Positions 46,996 through 64,000 of a stretch of 64,000 nucleotides of DNA are shown here, in pieces. The stretch is taken from the NCBI RefSeq assembly GCF_028858725.1, contig NC_084782.1, positions 558,001-622,000 of the forward strand, given 5' to 3'. The notes under the pieces are model-generated. The model ran no database searches, had not been told where the DNA came from, and was given only the letters and a program-made list of their open reading frames with translations. The position numbers and the translations under genes were made by a program. The stretch comes from Colius striatus (taxonomy: Eukaryota > Chordata > Aves > Coliiformes > Coliidae). Positions within the stretch are counted from its first letter, which is position 1, and the number at the start of each line of letters is the position of its first letter.

Positions 46996-49900
46996 ACACA
47001 AGCCAGGACACTTAAAGACAAGGATTCACTGTTCTGCCAAATGTGACCTCTCAGTGCACACTTGTGTAAATTTGTGTATCTTGGCTCAGAGTTGTACCCA
47101 TTTCCTTCATGCCTGTTATCCAAGCAGACAGTGTTCCTTGGTATTTGCTGTCTGCCAGTCAGAGCCTGGATGAAAGAATTCTGTCTTTTGGCAGTATATT
47201 TTTTTCTGTTCAGTTGTCAGAAGTGTGTCCTGAACAAAAGGATCTCGTCTGTAAAAGTGTCTTTCTTGGTCTGTTGGGAAGCATCACATACTTTGAAGGG
47301 ATTACAAGCAAGTACAGCTAAAAGCAATATTAAGAGGGGAAGGTCTTAACCACGTGTAATCTGATTAGAGATGGCAGATGTTTATATTGCAGAAGAAACT
47401 GGCTGACAGAAATGTAATCTTACCATGTTCCCATAACTGTACAGTGGAGCCTGTCATGTTCTGGGGGATTGGAGCTCCCTTGGTGACCTCTCCCACGTGC
47501 TGTAAATAAAACTTCATTTGTGTGTGTGAGAGAGAGGAAAATAGCCTTGCTTTTTGAAACGCTGGGTGATGTTACTGAATTCCTCTGAAACTGTCAGTCA
47601 GCTGTAGGTGTTCACTCTGAATGTGGATTCCAGTAAGCTCAAGTGCCCCATGCATGCATCCTTACAACTCCAACCTCACTTGGTAAATCCTCCTGTTAGA
47701 AAAGATTTCTTTTCCTTTTTCCACTCACTAGAGACCCCAGTTTAATATTGGTGTGTAGTTTAACCTCAGTTTCACATCCAGTAGGTTCCAAATAAAATGA
47801 CAAAAAGCTGTTACTTGAGTTTTTACTTAGTCCTTTGGAATGTAGGCCTCTGCTGTCAGCAGATGGAGACAGTGCATTTAAGCTTTAATAACTCTTCCTA
47901 AATACATAGAGTTGATGATTCCCAGAGCTTATGTGGTGTAGGGGCTTGTGTGGCTAAGAAAAGCCTGGAATGGTGATAGTTTCTGTTGGCTCCACTTCTT
48001 GTGTGTGCTACAGGGCACTATGAAATCTGCAGAAGGTTTTAGCTGTTCACACCAAGTTTCTTTTGGGTAAGCTGAGTCTAGAAGTTGTCTTTACAGGCTT
48101 GCAGAGGGAGAAGTTGCTGATATGAGTCACTCTCTGAGTACATGATACCAACATATATGTGACCCTTCTGTAGAAGGGAAACTCCATAAAGATTTGAGAG
48201 GAGGTCTGCTGCAGACAGAAGGAATCCAGCCCCTCCTCATGCTGGCAACACAGTGGATGACCTGGTTTTAAAGAAGCACTGGAGTATTGTCTGAGGAAGT
48301 CAGAGATAAACTTTTAGGTTTCTTTGGCTTGAGGATGCAGACTTTCTTGTGTGAATGAAAGGGTTCTGCTCAGCCACTCTGTTCCTTATTCTTCCCTCCT
48401 GTTACACCAGTAATTTAGGTAAAGGAGCATCTTTTCAATCTTCCTCTTTGAGTCTTTAGGTAAACTCTAAGAGCTGCTGACAGCAGTTATTTGCAGAGCC
48501 TTTTAGATACTGTGGCTTGATTTCAACATAAGAAAAATGCAGAAGGCTGCTGTGGGTACTTGTATGTCTGGAAGTCAAACTTAGCAGTCATCAGCCATGC
48601 TAAGGAGAAGGGGAGGGAGCAAGCACACAGCACAAAGGGAAAACACAGCAGCAGCGGGTGAAATGCTCCTGCTTTGAGTAGCTGTGTTGGGTTTTTGTTA
48701 GTTCTTGAATTGAAAAGTGCATCTTTGAGGTGCATTTGGGAGGTGTGGAAATCATCCCACATGTGTAGACTGGGATAAAGAAGTATTTTAGAAGAAGATA
48801 AGGACTTTTTTGTCCTTAAGACAGGCAACTAATAGTCCAGCTGTTTGCTCTGCTGTCCACCTTCACAGAGTACATGTTACCAGACTGTAAAAACAGATGC
48901 CGGGGGGCAAAAGAACAGAAAAGGAAAGGTTTTTGTGAAGTGTTTGTGAGCTGAAGAAAGCTGAAATACTGGATTGCTGAACTTGGTGCAAAAGTAGACC
49001 ACAAACCCCAGGGTGGCTGTTGTTATCTATAGCCAGCAGTGAAACAGTTTGGGGAGTATATTGTTTTCCTGTATCTGCTGTTGCTGGAGACACCTACAGA
49101 GCTGGTATCCCTCATTCCATTTTCTTTAGGTCACTGTCCATGATGCCATTGCTTTTTTAAACTCCAAGATGTCAGAGGAGCATTTGATCCACCTACTAAT
49201 GCCAGATAGTGTATTAACCAAGATTACACCCCTCATAAGCACTCATCTTTGTGTGAACTTGAAGTACTGTTGAATGACATATTTAAGAGAAGGGGGGGAA
49301 AAGAGAGGATGTGTGTTGTGCAATGAGGACTGCTAGGGATGGTTTACAGCCCTCCTGATGTTAGGCCCAGAGAGGCAATAAAGTAACTGTGGATTTCATA
49401 TGCTTCTGTGAAAGCAGCATCAACTCCCTGGATAGATGGAGGAGTCCAACATCTTAAGGGGTGAACAATCTTTGGGGAAAACAGTTGTGACCAAGTTGCT
49501 CATGCTGCTCTCAGGAGCATCAGCTCCATTTTTGTCTATGAAATACAATCCCTAATTCTCTACATGATTCTGTGCTTTTTTCTTGGTGGTTGCAAGTTCC
49601 TGCCAAAAATTTGGTTGGGCAGAATTGCTATTGCTGCTTCTGCCAGCTGAAGTAGCCCCCTTGTCTGAAAGGAGGGCAGAGGTAATAGGTGTGAAAATGG
49701 TATGGCATTTAGGCTTACTTTCTCTTTTTTTCCAAGTGAGTGGGGAGAGAAGACATTTATCCCAGGGGTTTGTGAAGTCATTCACACCTCAGAAATGATC
49801 TGACATGACCATTGCTTCTGGATAGTTTCAGTGTAGCTGTTCAGCTTATGTATCTTTAAATATTGTAATTAGTGCTGAGCCCTGTTCTGCTAGAGTGGCT

Positions 49901-50748
49901 TCATTCAGGGAGTGTTTCATTTAGGTAGAGGCATAGGAACATGGAGGTGTAAGTCTTGTAAGGACCTGGATGAATGATGCTACAGAGAATAATGTCATCA
50001 TCTCCCTGCTGTTCAGAATGAATCCCCGTTGCTCCCTCAGATTGTAGTGAGCTGTAAGCTGGCAGACTTGTTTTGGATGACTTGTATATGCCTTTGGATA
50101 ATCAAAAATGACCCCTGGTCTGGTTTCTGTCTGTGGTCAAAGAAGAATTTGCCCTTCTTGCCTGGATTCATGTAGGAGATGTTAGAGGTGGAAGTCAGGA
50201 GGTTGAAGGGGAATCTTACGCAGGGGTTTGTGAGCCCCTGAGGCAGCCATCCCATCTGAGCACTGGCTCTTCAGCTATCTCAAGGGTGTCATCTCTCCCA
50301 AATGGTGCAGGCCCTGCAAACCAGCCTGCTTGTCCTTTGCAGCTTCAGACCCTCTGAGAAAGTCGTGTGGGTCATCTCTCGGTGGAGCTGGGATTTGACT
50401 CGATGTTGCTCAAGGTGGCAGCTACTACTGATCCACAGGCTGCACTCAGGGATTGTGTGTTTGAGGAGGAGTAGGGGAAAACATGGCTTTCAGACATTAT
50501 CCAGAGAATAGCAGGGAAATCCCTGGCTGTGCTTTAGCTGTACCTCACAGATATTTCTTCACAGGCAATTGATTTCAAAGGGCTTTGGGGTTGTGTTTTA
50601 CAGTTCCTTTTGAAATGTTTCCCTTTAAAGAGCATTGTGTGTAGTTGTGAAAATAGACCTTGTGTAAAGGAATTGCTTTAAAATGAAGGAAGAAAATGCT
50701 TTTTTGTGCATGAGTAAAGGACTATATTTGTGGTTTTGTCCCTTTCAG

Positions 50749-50842
50749 TTGTTCCAAAGACCGAATGCACTCGCTGTTCAGCAGCTGACAGCAGCGCAGC
50801 AGCAGCAGTACGCCTTGGCAGCTGCCCATCAGCCTCACATAG
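50749..50842 (+). CDS. PUM1: PUM1 exon 8 (residues 387-417)
   Basis: It encodes [31 protein letters not shown] plus the first base of Gly-418. This is a glutamine- and alanine-rich segment (QQQQ at residues 404-407) shared with PUM2 apart from a few residues. The acceptor is 'ccctttcag' and the donor is ATAG|GTGAGT. Outgoing phase is 1. Confidence 0.97.
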
Positions 50843-57946
<7,104 letters not shown>

Positions 57947-58098
57947 GCCCAGCTGTTGTCCCTCACCAGTACTATGGAGTTACACCCTGGGGAGTGTATC
58001 CTGCCAGCCTCTTCCAGCAGCAAGCTGCCGCTGCTGCTGCTGCCACCAACTCAGCAAATCAACAGACCACGCAGCAAACCCAGCAGGGCCAGCAGCAG
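57947..58098 (+). CDS. PUM1: PUM1 exon 10 (residues 457-507)
   Basis: It completes Gly-457 and encodes [51 protein letters not shown] seven-alanine run written mostly with GCT codons and a Q/T-rich tail are typical low-complexity elements. Compared with human as I recall it, TTPQAQQ reads TTQQTQQ here. The acceptor is 'ggcatttcag' and the donor is CAG|GTAAGG. Outgoing phase is 0. Confidence 0.98.
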
Positions 58099-58248
58099 GT
58101 AAGGGAAGGGGTGGGATGCTTTGCCGAGTCATTTACAGGGAATACAGCAGCTCTGAAGAGTTCTGGTTATTTATTTTTACCAATTACTACTCCTGACACT
58201 CAGTTGTAATTGAGAAAAGCCTTTGGCCTTCCTTAAAAGAAGGAGAAG

Positions 58249-58310
58249 AATCAGAGTCATTTTGGTTGGAAAAGGTCAGGGCATCAGGTCCAACCAGTAA
58301 CCTCACACTG
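58249..58310 (-). repeat. CR1 LINE 3' end, short
   Basis: 'atcagagtcattttggttgg', then 'gggcatcaggtccaaccagt' and 'aacctcacactgcc' correspond to the reverse complement of the older CR1 tail also seen at 46427. It is directly abutted by a + strand CR1. Confidence 0.75.
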
Positions 58311-58700
58311 CCTTCTTATGAGGAAAGGCTGTGGGACCTGGGGCTGCTCAGCCTGGAGAAGAGAAGACTGAGAGGAGATCTCATTAACAGTTACAAGTAT
58401 TTAAAAGCTGTTTGTCAAAAGGGTGGAGTGGCACTTTTTTCTCTTGTTCAAAGTGACAGGACAAGGAGTAACAGGCAGAAGCTGGAAAACAAAAGGTTCC
58501 ACTAAAACACAAGGAAAAACTACTGTAAGGATGAGGGAGCTGGCCCAGGCTGTCCAGGGAGGGTGTGGAGGCTCCTTCTCAGGAGGTTTCCAAACCCACC
58601 TGGACATGTTCCTGTGTCCCCTGAGCTAGGGGAACTTGCTTTAGCAGGGGGTTGGGCTGGATGACCCTTCCAACCCCCACCACTGTATGATTCTATGAAA
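58311..58700 (+). repeat. CR1 LINE fragment (about 390 bp)
   Basis: It runs 'ttcttatgaggaaaggctgt', 'gcctggagaagagaagactg', 'ccaggctgtccagggagggt', 'tgagctaggggaacttgctt', 'cccttccaacccccaccact' and ends in an ATGATTCTATGA tail. It is + oriented. Confidence 0.95.
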
Positions 58701-61337
58701 CACACCATTGGTGTGCAAGTGGAAATAATCATCTTGCAATCTGGTTTTGTGCCCATCACTGCAACTTGAAGGCCATGAGTGTGTGTCAAATACCAAATGT
58801 CAATAAGGTTGGTGTTACCTTCAGGGTACTGTCTAGTGTAAAATGCTCTTTTTGATGAAGAACAGCTATAAAGGGTCAGAACAACAGCAGAATGAATTGG
58901 TTTGGCATCTGTGTGGAGAGAAAAGATGAGTGGGAAAAGAAAACACTGAGTTCTCTGTTTTTATGAGGAGAATTGTGCAGTTGTTTTGCTTTAGTCTGCA
59001 CCGAAATTGGGAGAATTCAACACCTAGATGGACAAGAGTAAAGGAGTTAGTGAAGGGTTTTCATATGATGTGTTGTTACCTAGTTCAGTGTGTTAGAGAG
59101 GACTGAGACCAGGAGCTGTTGTTTAAATGGCCTTTGCTTTCTAAAAGGAAAAAATAATGAAGAGATCACACTGGGGGCTGATAAGGGAGAGCTTTTCTTT
59201 ACACTCTTGGTAAATGATGTGTGCTTGGTGAGATTAGCCACCATCCAGCTCTTTGCTCTTAATCCCTTGGCAGTGACAGCACAGGGGATTATGTAGCCTT
59301 GATTTTGATTTCTGTTGAAAATTGTTCCACACCTTTGTGATGAATCACAATGTAATTTCTTGTTCAGATTGGCTTGTTGGTGCTTTGTTTGTTTGCTTCT
59401 CCACCTGGAATCTAACTGGGTTAATTTTTCTAACTTCAGTTAGGTAAAATAAGCATTTTAAAGGTCTGGTATTTAATCATAGTCATACCTCTGATGCAGA
59501 TGACACCAGTGTGAATCTAGCCACTGCTGGAACAGAAGGAAACTGAGTGGGATGAGAATTACCAGGGCACAATAATTTTCTTCCTTTTCTATAACGAGGA
59601 GCCATCCTGAACATTGTTGTTGTGTAGAAGTGCCAATTGGTGGCTTGCTATTTAAATCAGCATTTAAAAAAACACCCCAAACTTTGTAGGAGCAAACTTC
59701 TGGTTGTTAAACCTAAGTGAAGCACTGGAAAGATGAGACATGCCACTGTCTTGGTTTTGGTTCTCGTTCCTCTTGGACATGTGGTTGGATATTGCTCTAC
59801 TTTTCTCCTTAGGAGGGTCTGTAGGATGGGTGACAAGAGGCAGAGTTGGGCTTCTGTTATCTGACTGGCTCTGCAGTGTGACCACAGCTAGTTTGTCTAA
59901 GCTCTGGTCCTCACCTGACATTGTCTTCACACAGTGTCATCAGCCTCTGGCCTCAGTACTTCCTGCTTGAAAAAAGAAAAGGGTTTGTTACTCTACTGAA
60001 GAGTGAAGTGGCTCCTTTCTCATGGGAACACAAAGCTTTCCTTTCTGGTCCTCTGTGTTTGAGAGAGCAGTTCCAGAAGATGGCAATTGGCAGCTGAATT
60101 TGTTAACTTCTACTTTGAAAACTACAGCAAAACCTGTTGTTTGATGGTATCCTAAAGCCTTTTCAAGTAGTAAAAGCCATGATATTTCACACCAATGATC
60201 CTGGAGCAGTAACCAGGAGGAGAACACTTTGCTCCCTACAAAGTTAATCATCAAACCTCCCCCTGGTAGGTCACAGAGCCCTCCTGCCTCACATGCACAG
60301 GCAAATGGCACTGAGAGGGTGTTGAAGCCATTCATGTTCTGGCATTCAGAGGAGGAGCCATTCCCTATCAGGAAGGTGTGTGCCAAGGCTGATGTTAAAA
60401 TCAGAAATATCAATCATCAGTAGCCTTTCTAGTATTTTTCATTACTTTCAGGGCTGGGAAGCAGGTGTGAGGGGGGATCAGGGTACTGTGTTGAGTGCAG
60501 ACCCTCCAGCTATCAGAGGATACAGTGGCTATCTGGGCATGACACTTTTCCAAGAAGAGCTGAGGCAAATGTTTAGGAAAGCTGGAGCTGTGATTAGGGA
60601 TGGCTGATCTGTGATACTTAGGACATCTTAATAGCATATTTGTAAAAAAAGGCCAACCTTTCCCTTCCTCTCCCATATATCCTGCACAGTGCCTTTGCAC
60701 AGAGCCTGCTTACCAAGCAGCTCTGACTTCTGAGGCTCCCTGAGTGAAGAGTTCCAATCCAGTGACAGCAAACCCTGAGATGCACGTCCAGACCTGTTAA
60801 CTTTGGGATCCTCTCCCAGTCTCTCGGGGCACAAAGTCATTCTTTCCCTTTTCACAGCTGTATCAGGTGACACCTTTTGCTGAGTTACCAAAGGATGGCT
60901 TTTTTAATGAGCTGAGCTCCCTTGTGGGTGCAGACTCTTGCATCACCCAGCTTTGAGTTAAAGGGTTTTTTTTGGCAAGACAAAGCCTGGCACAGATAAT
61001 TACAGGAAAGGTCAGTTTGCCATCTTGGCTTTTTGAGAGCAATGTGTGTTTAACCACAAGAGCTACATATAAAAGACTGTGTGAGATCTTTTGAGCATTA
61101 TTTCCAATGAGTAAGTGTCATGTCACTGAGTTGCCATTTCCTATGGGGGCAGGCAGCTTGGAAAAACCATCTCACCTTGTGTCATCAGCCCCCAGCTCAA
61201 AGCTGGGCTGTTGAAGGTTTCTGCTCCAGTGAGCTCTCAGCAGTTACCTGGAATGGGGCAGATGCCTTGCAAACACTTGTAACAAAGGATGGGTATTGCA
61301 GAAGGTGTATCAAGAAATGAAAGAGCTCAGATGATGA

Positions 61338-64000
<2,663 letters not shown>

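Noticed and set aside
46490..47123. Cluster of overlapping frames up to 129 codons on both strands
   Set aside because: It is a minus-strand CR1 copy with a GC-rich 5' part; no frame matches CR1 ORF2 over a meaningful length or any host gene.
47000..50740. Search for an extra exon or gene in the 3' part of intron 7
   Set aside because: Only short frames without splice-site pairing or protein-like conservation were found.

Overview
This is vertebrate nuclear DNA, almost certainly from a bird. It carries many 5'-truncated CR1 LINE copies whose 3' ends have the avian form (a 'ggttggaagggacc'-type tail ending in a short ATTCTATG-like repeat). It also has a CpG-island promoter and long introns with small, highly conserved exons. 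The order of bird cannot be resolved from this window.

One gene explains the protein-coding content: the 5' half of PUM1 (Pumilio homolog 1, an mRNA-binding translational repressor), on the + strand. Positions 1-5900 are upstream DNA with CR1 fragments and no supported gene. A CpG island at about 5925-7330 holds the promoter and the untranslated exon 1 (donor at 6723/6724). It contains two opposed ZNF143-like sites, a perfect YY1-like site and a four-codon upstream ORF. Eleven coding exons follow: 10871-11244 (ATG at 10882), 25742-25810, 37436-37544, 40118-40296, 42326-42492, 43703-43973, 50749-50842, 52128-52244, 57947-58098, 61584-61722 and 63548-63691. All introns are GT-AG and every phase closes. 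The exons give 1804 coding bases (601 codons plus one base), which is the N-terminal repression half of the protein. The C-terminal Pumilio RNA-binding repeats lie beyond the right edge.

The introns host small RNA genes. Two clear C/D-box snoRNAs of the SNORD103 (U103) type lie in introns 9 and 12. Both carry the guide CTTGCCCTC next to a D' box, which fits the 18S rRNA segment GAGGGCAAG. A third, diverged relative with a perfect 9-bp closing stem lies in intron 8 and could be the SNORD85 counterpart.

About twenty CR1 fragments account for most of the longer spurious reading frames. One is a nested insertion with an 8-bp target-site duplication. Another ends only about 33 bases before the exon 12 splice acceptor. 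The most novel-looking unexplained signal is a TATA box, initiator and strong splice donor in textbook spacing at 31340-31441 inside intron 3, a possible alternative first exon. No operon, CRISPR array, intact mobile element or virus was seen.
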